Of a stretch of 64,000 bases of DNA, positions 1 to 9,943 are shown in pieces. Numbering within the stretch: position 1 is the first letter of the stretch; each line of letters starts with the position of its first letter. The notes beneath the pieces were generated by a model, which did no database searches, was not told where the DNA came from, and saw only the letters and a list, made by a program, of their open reading frames with translations. The translations under genes were made by a program, and so were the position numbers. Source of the stretch: Symsagittifera roscoffensis (lineage: Eukaryota > Xenacoelomorpha > Acoela > Convolutidae); NCBI RefSeq assembly GCF_963678635.1, contig NC_087063.1, forward strand, positions 56,982,759 through 57,046,758, written 5' to 3'.

Positions 1-81
1 TCCCAGCCGTGTTCGTTACCTTCGTTATAATTATGCAAATGGCTGCAGAATTGGCAGGAGTAAAATATTTGAATTACTCAC

Positions 82-139
82 CGATGCATTACGCCTAGAT
101 CGACCTTGGACTGACTAGGTACCCCAGCATTTACCTTTC
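82..139 (-). CDS. Very tentative exon of the CSPG4-like gene
   Basis: On the minus strand a 58-nt stretch is bounded by an acceptor-like TTCCAG (143-140 region) and a donor-like GTGAGT (81-76). Read with two bases completing a split codon, as required by the phase-1 donor of the exon at 9722-9943, it is open for 18 codons. It does not resemble the start of a CSPG repeat, and a frame this short is open by chance fairly often. If real, the intron between would be 9.6 kb and would contain element E1. Confidence 0.15.
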
Positions 140-2054
140 CTGGAATTTATTACTTCTACTTCCCGTTGGAGTCTGAAGCGGATGTAAAAACACTTTCAAG
201 TGACGAAAAATCACAGTAAAACATCCAAAATTTAACCAAAAATGTAGAAAGTCAACATAGCAAAAACAAGTATTTTTAAGCCAAGAACCAACCAAGCAAG
301 TTTCAAGGAGTCAAAATAATAATAATAAAAATAATAATACTATAAAGGAGAAACCTGTTAAGGGAATCAAAGCTGTAAGAAGGTGGAGTGTGTCCACTTT
401 ATAGAATCAAATAACTGGAAAAACTGGGAAGCCTCAACCACGATTAATAAAAAATCGATTTCCGCACATGGTGCATAGCTGTGAACAAAAACCTCGAAAT
501 CAGAGCTGAGTACTTACTTAGGTGTATTTAAATAAAAGCAATAATAAATATTTGATTAAGTATGCTTGACCACAAAATGAACATCGTATTAGCTTGCAAG
601 GCACATGAGAAGAAGTCAAAATATCAAAAAAAAATCAATTTTTGAGTCAAAGGTTTTTAAAGCAGACGGTTATTCGGAGATAAGAAAAAGAGCAATAATC
701 GAATTCCCGCAGTTTAACATAGACAAACAAAATATCGGAAGCGGATATTGGATGGACATCGTGGAATTTCAGCATAGGCAATCATAAAGTGGCTGAGAAA
801 TCAGAAATAAAAAGATTAAGATAGTAGAAGTAAAGGACAACCCGGCGCGGCAGTCGAGAAAAAAAAGATAGCCACGGTTTATGAAGGAAAATGTTGGTAT
901 TCGATCTGTTAAAAGAGCTGCGAGAACATCTCTGTTGAACGTTGACGGATCGGTAAACAGCAACAATGCCCACCCGTCAACAATTTGTTTACACCTTGTA
1001 TCCACTTGTCGCACTTGAAGAATTCACAAATTGCAAGACACTTCCTCTAGTACCACTGCCAATTAAGCTGTCTAAATCTCACTATCCCCAAAAATCTGGT
1101 CTGCAATACTGGAGTAAACATCTTATTAAACACCTCCCAGATTTGTGTCCATTTTGTTCTTTCTTCAATTCTATGCTTATCCTTGTTGTTTGAATTGCTT
1201 TCGTTTTACTTTGCACGCTTGCTGGGCGGGTTTAATGGACAGAAAAGCAAAATCAGTAGGGGGCTGTTGGTTGTTTGTTGAGCAGCGAATTAAGGAGAGC
1301 AAGTGGGAAAACAGAGGGGGCAGTAATGCGATTAGATTACATGCCGCGAGAATGTTGAGATCCGAAGTGACATGCAAATCTGGTCAGATTAAATCGAGAT
1401 TAAGAGAAATGGAAAAATTGAGTAAAAGCCAACATCTAAAACAAGGATTTATACTCCATTTAAATTGTGGGGCAGCATTTGTCGATGAAGAACTTCAGCT
1501 TAAAACAATAAATCAATTATCCTGCGAATAAAGAAACAATGACCACAACCGCCACATAAAATTAACATCGGAACATTTTCATTTTTTGATCGGAAATGAA
1601 GTAAGATTAACAAGAAGACATTTAAAATATCAGAAGACGAGGCTCTCGAATTGCAGAAAGTAGCAAGGTAAAAAAGCTGCGGCCTTGGGCGTCTGATTCT
1701 CAAAATGTAACCGGAATTAGACATCAATTACAAATTGCTGGCCGATTTAGGATCAAAGCCATTTCTGGCCACTGATATAACTTTTCAAACTGGTAATTTC
1801 AAAGTTTGGCGTCTCGGCTCAGTTTTAGTTTTTTCGGCATCAGATAAAAAGTTGAAAGCGAAATGAACTCGTAAGCTTGGCGTTAAATGTAAAAGAGTAT
1901 TCGACCGGAAACAAAAGACTTTCTTCAGTGCAATTTATGATACTTCCTCCCGCCATGAGCCAAATGCGCTACCTGTTTGTCTGCCATTGGAATAACATTT
2001 AAATAATTTATAAGCGCTTTTCCTTGAGTTTCGAAGCATTTGCTCTCTTTCATT

Positions 2055-2059
2055 AAATC
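2055..2059. repeat. Target-site duplication of E1, left copy
   Basis: The five bases AAATC directly precede the 5' LTR and recur directly after the 3' LTR at 9312-9316. A perfect 5-bp duplication fits Ty3/Gypsy integrases and shows the element sits where it inserted, without later rearrangement. Confidence 0.95.
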
Positions 2060-2407
2060 TGTTATCCATACGGATATCATAGTAAAACATTCCTATATAA
2101 ACAATGTCCACTCAGGTGCTAAAACTACCAGTTGGTAATGTTTACATATTATAAACCTAAATGATTACATAATACATATAGAAGTCTGAGGATTAAATAA
2201 GTATCTATCTATACCTAACAACATATGTAATAGTTATTATGAAACGCTGTCTCTCAAATGCTTCGAGGTCAGCGTCATCCAGACTTAAACATAGACCGAT
2301 GAATTTAAGTTACCATCGTAGTCTTTTCTATTTCTCATTTCATAGTCAGCGTTTAGCATAGACTTGACAACTTAATTATACCTCACCCAACGGCTGAGGG
2401 TATAACA
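2060..2407 (+). repeat. E1 5' LTR
   Basis: 348 bp, starting TGTTATCC and ending TATAACA, so it has the usual TG...CA ends. I see no difference from the 3' copy. The final A is also the first base of the gag-pol ATG. TATATAAAC at about 2093-2101 could serve as a TATA box. Confidence 0.96.
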
Positions 2408-5400
2408 TGGCGCAGCCAGCAGTCACCAAAAATCCATTGGGGATTACACCCTTTTGGCAAAAAGCGTCCGCGGAACCACCAATAGAGTGGGACAAATGGA
2501 ACCAGCAACTGTTTCTTGGTATCATCGCCAAAGATGGAATGAATTTGAACAAGCTTCTAAATAACCCCCCAGCTGTTCGAAAACCCCAGGAACCAGGATA
2601 CGAGCTCCCCATAGACGGAGAAACAGACAAACAAATACGCGATCGAAACCTTCGAAACCAAGAGAAACGTGTAACATGGGAGAACCAATGTCAACACTTG
2701 GATAATCTTGGCCCCACAGTCGACGGCATACCATGGGAGGAAGCCGATATCAAATGCAGAAGTTACATATACTTGTGTTTGGGGACGGAGGGCCAAAGAC
2801 GAGTTACCCAATATTATCCAAATCTCAGAATTCAAGACACCTCAACCAGAGAGTTTTGGAAACTCCTTAAGCAACTATTTGTTAAAGAACGCAACGTAAC
2901 TTTCGATCGTTACGAAGCGTTCACACGCAAACAGGGAAAAACAGAATCTCTGGAAGAATTCCACTGCGGACTTACGGAACTGGTGGTAAAAGGAAATTTT
3001 AAATGCACGGCATGCAACGATGTTAGTCTCGAATCCGAGATCGTCAGAGACCTATTTATAGCACACATGTCAAACGACGAAGTTCAAAAAGACCTTCTGG
3101 CCGAAACAAAAACTCCCGAACAAGCTTTGGACTACGCAATAAAACGTGAAAGAGGCCTCGAGAACCAGGTTTATATTAGAAAACAGGGAACGACAAATAA
3201 TCATCCCGGAATGCCAAATATTAAATCTGAACCGGTAAATTTCGTTCACAAGCGGGGAGGATTTAAAGCGCATCAGCGAGGTGGACGCAGTAGAGGAGGA
3301 CAAACGTCCAGAAACTATCCTGAGAAAACTGGACAAAAGAAAGATTGTTTCAAATGTGGAAATGCTTTCTCAGGAAATCACTTAGCCCAATGTCCGGCAC
3401 GTGATAAAATCTGCAACAAATGCACTAAAAGGGGCCATTTCGCTAGACTTTGCAAATCAAGTGAGGTCAATGCAATCCAGGAAGAAAACCAAGAACAACA
3501 AGACCTTCAAGATACGGATATGACAGCATACGTTAATTACCTACAAGCGGGTGACGTCATACCAGGGTGGGAGTTAATCCATCCGGACGATACATCGACA
3601 AACTGGATAAATTTTGAACCAAGACGGGCAGAAGAACTATTGGACACAGATCTCAAAGGACACCTGATAAGGGTCCGCTCGGAGAAAAACAACATCGTTT
3701 TTATTGCCGACACAGGATCACCAACATCGTTCGTAAACGAAAAAACAGCCAACCTTCTGGCCACAACAGTAAAATCAGCAGTAAAAACAAGAATGAGAGA
3801 GGATGACGAAGCTAACAGAATGGTATGCTACAATGGCTATAAAATCCCATCTCTTGGCAGACTAACCGCCCCAATTGAATCAGGAGGTTGGACAATCCAC
3901 ACAGCATCCTTCATTGTGGTGGACGACAGGCGGGCGAACATTTTGGGGCGGAATCTTCTCCCACAAATTGGCATCCAGCTACATCAAGAAAGAAAACCAG
4001 CTGGTGAGTCAGTAGGTCAAGTTAATAGTATTGAAAATTCAGACACACAAATTGCGACGTGGGTCAGAAATACTTATCCGGGATTGTGTACACGAATTGG
4101 ACGTTCAAAAAACCATATGGTCCATACACAATTTTTATCGGATTTCAAAGCCTTGCAACAACGGGGGCGTCGAATTCCCATTCATATACAAGAAAAGGTG
4201 GAACACGAAGTTAGATCATTAATCGATCAAGGTCACATCACTCGACTTGAAAAATGTAACGACAACCAATTCATAAGCCCTATCGTCATTACTGTTAAAA
4301 AGGATGGATCAATTAAATTAGCCATGGACTCAAAACAAATAAATAAATCGATCCACAAAAATAAGTACCAGATGCCCAATATTGACGTTCTGTTAGACAA
4401 TATAGCACAATCGGCACAAGAAGGTACAAACAAGCCAGGAACGACGTATTTCTCAACAATAGATCTACGATACGCGTACAGTCAACTACCACTAGACGAA
4501 CCAACCCGTACGCAGTGTAACTTCAGCATAATTGGAGGAAAAGCAACGGGAACATATCAGTTCCAAACCGGTTTCTACGGGCTAACTGATATGCCCGCAG
4601 CATTTCAGAAAGCCATTGATCTGACACTCAACAACGAGAAGGACACTTTCGCGTTTCTAGACGATATTTTAATAATATCCCATGGCACGAAAGAAAAACA
4701 TATTGAAAAATTAACAAAAGTTCTGACCAAACTAGATACGGAAAACATGGCTATTTCAATCGATAAGTGTAAATTTGGTTGTAGGGAAGTAGAATGGTTG
4801 GGATTTACCATAAACGAACACGGCACCATACCTATCCATAAGAAAACGGACGCAATCATAAACCTACCTCATCCAAAAACATTCAAACAATTGAAAAGTT
4901 TCATGGGTTCAGTTCATCACCTAAACAAATTCATTCCAAACTTAGCTCAGTTATGTAATCCCCTTAGACCACTGCTATCAACAGCAAATAAATTTAATTT
5001 CCAGTGGAATGAAGAAAACGGGAAAGCTTTCAAAAATGTCTTAAATGCAGTAAAGAACATAACAGAAAACAGACATTTTGTAACGGACCGAGACACCCGA
5101 ATTGTCTGTGATGCCAGCCGCGAAGGTATAGGCGCGGCCCTGGAACAAAACACACCGGACGGTTGGGCCACAATTGCGTATGCATCACGTTTCCTAAATT
5201 CATGTGAACAAAAATACTCGGTAAACGAACTCGAACTTCTAGCCGCAGTATGGGCCATTGAGCACTTCAAGTACTACTTATACGGCAGACGTTTTACTTT
5301 AATAACGGACCATCAAGCATTAGTTGGTGCATTAAAAAGTAATAGGGGAAATAAAACCTATCAAAGTCGGTTAACCAGATGGATTGATCGACTCATTCCA

Positions 5401-8400
5401 TTCGATTTTGACATACACCACCTAGCTGGTAGTAAAATGGGTCTCATTGACTACATCTCACGACACCCGGTCGGAAAACCTCAACCCCCCGCGTACTGGG
5501 ATGAAAATTTCGTAGTAGCACTAATTGATGATCTCGTAAAATGCGTAGAATTCCAAGATAGCAGTAGTATTAACGCCGCTTGGAATAATGTCAAAACGGC
5601 TAATTATCCAGGCACCAAAAAGCTCGACCGGAACGAGAACTTCGCACGTTCAAATTCGATTCAAACACAAACTGCATTCACTCTGCGTAGTCAATTGTTC
5701 AAATCAAGTCGATCTCAAATTAACTCAATTTCAAACAGCTCAAACTTAAAAATTCAAAACAACATGAGTAGACAATTGCAACAAGGCATGACTTTACCAC
5801 CCTTTCGCCGCATAACAAGGAAAGCACATACCGCAGCCCAAACCCAACTCACGTTCTCTCCCATAAATTACGCATCGTTTAATGCACTTCTATCGAAACC
5901 CCCACCACCAGAACTTACATTCAGTGACGTGACACATCAAGTCATACCCTCTACAAACAGCTTCACATTCAACAGAATCGAATCCAAGAAAGCTGATGCC
6001 ATTTGCCAGACACTGGAAAAAGATCAATACCCTGACACAGACCATCAAACCCAAACCGACAACAACCAGTCACCAAAACAGGACACGGAGAGCCAAACTA
6101 TCGCCAGCATAGAAGACGAAGACACTCCAATGTTCCGGAAAAATTTACGGAAGGTGATGGACATAAGTTTCCTAGCAGCCGCTACTAAACGAGATAGGAA
6201 TTTATCACCACTCTTAACAATGGTTAAGCAACAAAAGTGGGACTCAATCAAAAGCTGCTACGGCCCTTATTTCTACAATGTCAGGCATCGACTATCAGTC
6301 AGGGACAACATTCTCCTCTACGACGACCGCGTCGTCATACCGAAACAACTGAGGCCTACACTGATGGATGCTTTACACCTCACACATCCAGGACAAGGGG
6401 GAATGCTAGAAGCAGCGAAGCATGTGTGGTATCCATTCATTCACAGAGACATCGTCTCAATGGCGCAAAACTGTAAAAGCTGTCGGGAAAAGGGTAAGAA
6501 CTTTAAGGTTATCTCGGGTAAACAACACTTCACAACATTGGACGCGGTAGTAGAACCAAATGAGGAAATCCAATTGGATTTCGCAGGACCCTTACCAGAC
6601 GAAAATGATAAGGAGGTTTATATATTGGTGGGTGTCGATCGCTTTTCACGCTTTCCGTATGCAAAAGTTGTTACCAATAACAAAGCGGATACAATCATCC
6701 GTTTTATGCAAAATCACATAGTCAACCAAGGTGTACCCCGTGCTATCAGATGTGACCAAGCACAAGGTTTCAGAGCCAAAAAGTTCCTTATATATTGTAA
6801 ATCTCACAATATAAAACTGATTTTCGCACCGGTGGACGACCACAGAGCGATAGGCATGGTCGAAAGGCTCATACGAACATTAAAATCACGACTAGCGATA
6901 ATGAAAATTGACAAAACAAATCGTCCATATAAGTTAGCATCGGACGTAGCTGAATTAATAAAAACCCTCCGTATTACACCTAACTCTTCTACAAAAGTTA
7001 CACCGTTTGAATCTCACTACGGTAGAAAAGCTAACACTCCCATAAGTAACCTCAGCACATCGCCTAAATTGTCAAACCTTTCATGGGAAAATACTAAATT
7101 GTCATGTTTAGACGAAAAAGTACTTGCAAAACCAGCGTTGTCGGCGGAATCAATGTGGAACCGGGATATAAACAGCGAGGATGAACTAGACCTGAAATAC
7201 AAACCTGAGCACCAATACGTTCCGGAACCAACATTCAACCCGGCCCCACCAGCACAAACTGTCGCGGATAAAAGTGCTACCGAAGGTAATCGACACACAC
7301 AAACACACTCAGGAAAACGTAGAGCACAGAACCAGCCGGATGCAGATACACACACGGAAGCAGTAACATTAGACAGCAGTGACGAGGAATTCGACAGGAG
7401 GCTACTCCAAAAATTCCCAATAGGTGCGCACCTACCTTTGACAAATAAGCCTTATGAAGCCAGATCACTTCAGGAAACCTTTCTAAAAGAAAAATCTAAT
7501 GATTTCGATAAACTAAGGACTCGTAACCCCATAAGATTATTAACATCACAAGAAAAAGAAAAATTACGAAATGCCCCATTAATATTTCTAAAGGATCGTT
7601 TTAAAGGTCCAGCACATACCGTTAATCCTAAAACAGGACTACGCCTCGAACAAATTGCTAGGAAAACGGGGACAATTGCAAGAAAAACAAAAAATCCGGG
7701 AACATTTGGGGCGCAGTTCAAAATTATCGAAAACGGCGCAATAATTAATTACTCTCCACACACTGCGTGGATACGGGAAGATGGGAAACAACCTAGGGTA
7801 ATTAGGCATGACGGTCTTGCATTCATACCAGATCCAAGGGTCTATGGAAAGTGTAGACCAGCGGCACTAAAGGACTTTGTCGCGTATAAACACCTACCAA
7901 GAGCTAAACCGCGTATTTTAGAGAAAAAGACGACTAGCACAGGGGCACAAGGAGGAGCATCAAACAATTCAGCAAAAAGCCCTAGAAAGCCACCACCAAA
8001 ATCAACACAGGAGATACTTCAGCAGACATTGAACCGACGAGCCCTAGGTCCACAGAAACTATTGGCTACATTTACACCAACACAGCAAGGGAATGCCCGG
8101 GACAGAAGCAAATCGCTCACGCAACGCCTCCCGGCAAAGGCAGTACCTCATAGAACAGTTAGCCCGAAGAAGAAAGCAAGAGTCGACTCCGCAACCATCC
8201 AATTCGACTGTGATACATCGATCTCACTCTCATCGGATAACGAGCTCGACCATAAATCCCCATCTCCAAGTCAACAACCTGCAGCAAAACGTATTGACTT
8301 AAAGGCCACACCAGAAACCAAATCACCGGAAATACGGCGATCAACCAGATCACGGAAAAGCACGCTGGCCGGAAAATTCGGAAATGCCATCCCAATTGGA

Positions 8401-8931
8401 CACATCTCAACAAACACTGACGCCCCACTCACAGTAGCAACCATCGAACTCACAAGTACGGAAGAAATTACACCGACGAAACTTAGCACCTCCAATCCGA
8501 GTGGCAAAAATGACGAAAACCAGTTCACAAAATACAATGAGGACACGACACACCAAACAGCATCGTTGGCGTCATCAGATGAAATCGTGTGCACAGAGGT
8601 CCAGATGAGTAGCGATACGCCCGAGAACACCCGAAATACGACTAAGACCCATACAATTGAAAGAACCACAAGCTCGCGGTATATTCTAGACAAGCCGCAG
8701 ATCACTGAAGACTCTTTCAGTAAAGATTTTGAAGAAGCAATGAATTTCTTACAATCGATTAGTCCTATTCGAGGAAATTCAATGACGTTCCAGAGAGAGA
8801 AAGAAGACGACAAACAACCTTCCCCACAACAGAGATCAACTGACATTCCTAAAACCGATAAACAACAATCGGCGGAGACGCGAGAACAAACCAAAGATAA
8901 TTCGCAGGAGGACGATGAAAATCAAGCTTAA
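2407..8931 (+). CDS. E1 Gag-Pol polyprotein (2174 aa)
   Basis: Single-frame retrotransposon polyprotein, cleaved by its own protease into coat and enzymes for reverse transcription and integration. Gag fills the first 310 or so residues, followed by two zinc knuckles (from Cys314, the second a standard CX2CX4HX4C). Protease has the DTG active site at Asp435. RT shows the TIDLRYAYSQLP region and FLDD at 750-753, a variant of YxDD. RNase H begins near Asp902, with the NELELLAAVWAIEHF block following. Integrase has its zinc-binding His/Cys module (His1324 to Cys1359) and a DD35E core: Asp1391, Asp1450, Glu1486. About 600 basic, low-complexity residues follow to the stop; they contain a more ordered patch around nt 7560-7900. 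No stop or frameshift is present. The ATG overlaps the last LTR base, so Gag translation starts on the primer-binding site; a later in-frame Met is possible. Confidence 0.95.
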   Translation: MAQPAVTKNPLGITPFWQKASAEPPIEWDKWNQQLFLGIIAKDGMNLNKLLNNPPAVRKPQEPGYELPIDGETDKQIRDRNLRNQEKRVTWENQCQHLDNLGPTVDGIPWEEADIKCRSYIYLCLGTEGQRRVTQYYPNLRIQDTSTREFWKLLKQLFVKERNVTFDRYEAFTRKQGKTESLEEFHCGLTELVVKGNFKCTACNDVSLESEIVRDLFIAHMSNDEVQKDLLAETKTPEQALDYAIKRERGLENQVYIRKQGTTNNHPGMPNIKSEPVNFVHKRGGFKAHQRGGRSRGGQTSRNYPEKTGQKKDCFKCGNAFSGNHLAQCPARDKICNKCTKRGHFARLCKSSEVNAIQEENQEQQDLQDTDMTAYVNYLQAGDVIPGWELIHPDDTSTNWINFEPRRAEELLDTDLKGHLIRVRSEKNNIVFIADTGSPTSFVNEKTANLLATTVKSAVKTRMREDDEANRMVCYNGYKIPSLGRLTAPIESGGWTIHTASFIVVDDRRANILGRNLLPQIGIQLHQERKPAGESVGQVNSIENSDTQIATWVRNTYPGLCTRIGRSKNHMVHTQFLSDFKALQQRGRRIPIHIQEKVEHEVRSLIDQGHITRLEKCNDNQFISPIVITVKKDGSIKLAMDSKQINKSIHKNKYQMPNIDVLLDNIAQSAQEGTNKPGTTYFSTIDLRYAYSQLPLDEPTRTQCNFSIIGGKATGTYQFQTGFYGLTDMPAAFQKAIDLTLNNEKDTFAFLDDILIISHGTKEKHIEKLTKVLTKLDTENMAISIDKCKFGCREVEWLGFTINEHGTIPIHKKTDAIINLPHPKTFKQLKSFMGSVHHLNKFIPNLAQLCNPLRPLLSTANKFNFQWNEENGKAFKNVLNAVKNITENRHFVTDRDTRIVCDASREGIGAALEQNTPDGWATIAYASRFLNSCEQKYSVNELELLAAVWAIEHFKYYLYGRRFTLITDHQALVGALKSNRGNKTYQSRLTRWIDRLIPFDFDIHHLAGSKMGLIDYISRHPVGKPQPPAYWDENFVVALIDDLVKCVEFQDSSSINAAWNNVKTANYPGTKKLDRNENFARSNSIQTQTAFTLRSQLFKSSRSQINSISNSSNLKIQNNMSRQLQQGMTLPPFRRITRKAHTAAQTQLTFSPINYASFNALLSKPPPPELTFSDVTHQVIPSTNSFTFNRIESKKADAICQTLEKDQYPDTDHQTQTDNNQSPKQDTESQTIASIEDEDTPMFRKNLRKVMDISFLAAATKRDRNLSPLLTMVKQQKWDSIKSCYGPYFYNVRHRLSVRDNILLYDDRVVIPKQLRPTLMDALHLTHPGQGGMLEAAKHVWYPFIHRDIVSMAQNCKSCREKGKNFKVISGKQHFTTLDAVVEPNEEIQLDFAGPLPDENDKEVYILVGVDRFSRFPYAKVVTNNKADTIIRFMQNHIVNQGVPRAIRCDQAQGFRAKKFLIYCKSHNIKLIFAPVDDHRAIGMVERLIRTLKSRLAIMKIDKTNRPYKLASDVAELIKTLRITPNSSTKVTPFESHYGRKANTPISNLSTSPKLSNLSWENTKLSCLDEKVLAKPALSAESMWNRDINSEDELDLKYKPEHQYVPEPTFNPAPPAQTVADKSATEGNRHTQTHSGKRRAQNQPDADTHTEAVTLDSSDEEFDRRLLQKFPIGAHLPLTNKPYEARSLQETFLKEKSNDFDKLRTRNPIRLLTSQEKEKLRNAPLIFLKDRFKGPAHTVNPKTGLRLEQIARKTGTIARKTKNPGTFGAQFKIIENGAIINYSPHTAWIREDGKQPRVIRHDGLAFIPDPRVYGKCRPAALKDFVAYKHLPRAKPRILEKKTTSTGAQGGASNNSAKSPRKPPPKSTQEILQQTLNRRALGPQKLLATFTPTQQGNARDRSKSLTQRLPAKAVPHRTVSPKKKARVDSATIQFDCDTSISLSSDNELDHKSPSPSQQPAAKRIDLKATPETKSPEIRRSTRSRKSTLAGKFGNAIPIGHISTNTDAPLTVATIELTSTEEITPTKLSTSNPSGKNDENQFTKYNEDTTHQTASLASSDEIVCTEVQMSSDTPENTRNTTKTHTIERTTSSRYILDKPQITEDSFSKDFEEAMNFLQSISPIRGNSMTFQREKEDDKQPSPQQRSTDIPKTDKQQSAETREQTKDNSQEDDENQA
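2408..2422 (+). promoter_or_regulatory. E1 primer-binding site
   Basis: TGGCGCAGCCAGCAG begins immediately after the LTR. TGG is the complement of the tRNA CCA tail. The TGGCGCAG start resembles the tRNA-Ser type primer site known from some insect Gypsy elements such as 17.6; assigning this one to tRNA-Ser is inference. The site also encodes the first residues of Gag. Confidence 0.75.
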
Positions 8932-8950
8932 ATTGAGAACTCAATTTCTT

Positions 8951-8963
8951 AAAAGGAGGGAAG
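8951..8963 (+). promoter_or_regulatory. E1 polypurine tract
   Basis: AAAAGGAGGGAAG directly abuts the 3' LTR, where a polypurine tract primes plus-strand DNA synthesis. It lies 19 bases after the gag-pol stop codon. Confidence 0.9.
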
Positions 8964-9311
8964 TGTTATCCATACGGATATCATAGTAAAACATTCCTAT
9001 ATAAACAATGTCCACTCAGGTGCTAAAACTACCAGTTGGTAATGTTTACATATTATAAACCTAAATGATTACATAATACATATAGAAGTCTGAGGATTAA
9101 ATAAGTATCTATCTATACCTAACAACATATGTAATAGTTATTATGAAACGCTGTCTCTCAAATGCTTCGAGGTCAGCGTCATCCAGACTTAAACATAGAC
9201 CGATGAATTTAAGTTACCATCGTAGTCTTTTCTATTTCTCATTTCATAGTCAGCGTTTAGCATAGACTTGACAACTTAATTATACCTCACCCAACGGCTG
9301 AGGGTATAACA
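8964..9311 (+). repeat. E1 3' LTR
   Basis: 348 bp, same sequence as 2060-2407 by eye. It is followed by the second AAATC target duplication (9312-9316). Confidence 0.96.
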
Positions 9312-9316
9312 AAATC
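9312..9316. repeat. Target-site duplication of E1, right copy
   Basis: AAATC, matching 2055-2059. Confidence 0.95.
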
Positions 9317-9721
9317 GAAGTGTTTCTGTACCAAAACACTGTAGAAATTTCAATTCAGAACAAAAAAACGACCAGTCAGATAAATAAATTGAGACACCGC
9401 CTACATTTCTTAAATAAATTTCACACAAGCAAAATATTATTGTTGTTTCTAAAACGCATTCGTAGACACTCAGAAAAAACTTTTCGTCCCCGATAAGCAT
9501 GAAAGAGCAGAGTATAAACAATTCAACGTTTTGGATATTTATTCATTAGTCTAAATATGACTGAATTGCAAGCTTTCATTTATTACCTGATTTTTGAAAC
9601 AAAAGATAAAAATTTTAGGTGTATGAAAAATCGCTGACTGGTTCATATTAGGCGACCAGCTTAAATAAACTTCAATTTTTTCCTCATGAAAAACTTGAAA
9701 TATTAAAGCTAATTTTCTTAC
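9317..9721. other. Intron sequence between E1 and the CSPG4-like exon
   Basis: AT-rich, with no coding signal. The minus-strand splice donor GTAAGAA lies at 9721-9715, so transcription of the host gene enters intron here. Confidence 0.6.
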
Positions 9722-9943
9722 CATTCACAATTTTCCATTCTCCTGTTGTGAGCATCACAGGCGGGTTTCTATCCTGCGGTTTGATTCTGATCGTCAATGC
9801 AATCCAGTCTGTTTTCAAACCTAGTGACTCATTTGTCAGTCTGAACGCAAGCATGTCTGTTCTGTCTGGTGAGTCATCGTGGAAGTAGACGACGTCTGAA
9901 AATTGAGTCCATGACATTGGAAAGAATGCGGGAGATGATGCAC
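9722..9943 (-). CDS. CSPG4-like protein, downstream exon (partial)
   Basis: A 222-nt exon (74 codons) of the gene whose large exon lies at 15943-19707. On the minus strand it is bounded by acceptor TTTCAG (ending at 9944) and donor GTAAGAA (from 9721). Entry and exit are both phase 1, and entry matches the phase-1 donor of the upstream exon. The peptide includes the pattern FSDVVYFHDDSPDRTD, typical of the second half of a CSPG repeat (the 'SQxDIxxGxVxYxHDxS' style), and completes the repeat that the upstream exon leaves half-finished. It ends in a linker with NPPV, the usual transition to a next repeat. The gene must continue, since a membrane anchor and further repeats are expected in this family. 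Without splicing, a stop would follow within 11 codons of the donor. Confidence 0.82.

Larger units (their letters stand above)
1..2059. other. Left flank, non-coding (probably intronic)
   Basis: No convincing gene is visible. Open frames here are short, low-complexity and show no recognisable domain. Because the CSPG4-like gene on the minus strand ends its last visible exon with a splice donor at 9721-9720, this stretch is most easily read as part of its next intron, with one very tentative exon at 82-139. Bases around 1200-1340 are somewhat richer in G than the surroundings, with no coding signal. Confidence 0.5.
2060..9311 (+). mobile_element. E1: complete Ty3/Gypsy LTR retrotransposon
   Basis: A full-length 7.25-kb LTR retrotransposon. 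Seen directly: two 348-bp direct repeats starting TGTTAT and ending AACA that are identical by eye, a 5-bp target duplication, a primer-binding-site-like sequence right after the 5' LTR, a polypurine tract right before the 3' LTR, and one uninterrupted Gag-Pol frame with every catalytic motif intact. The domain order protease, RT, RNase H, integrase defines the Gypsy superfamily; the style of the zinc knuckles resembles the Mag group of animal Gypsy elements (inference). Identical LTRs mean recent insertion, so this copy could be active. It lies antisense to the CSPG4-like host gene, probably inside an intron. No env-like frame follows pol. Confidence 0.96.

Noticed and set aside
1145-1531. 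128-codon plus-strand frame in the left flank
   Set aside because: No domain and ordinary flank composition; such a length arises by chance in this much sequence.
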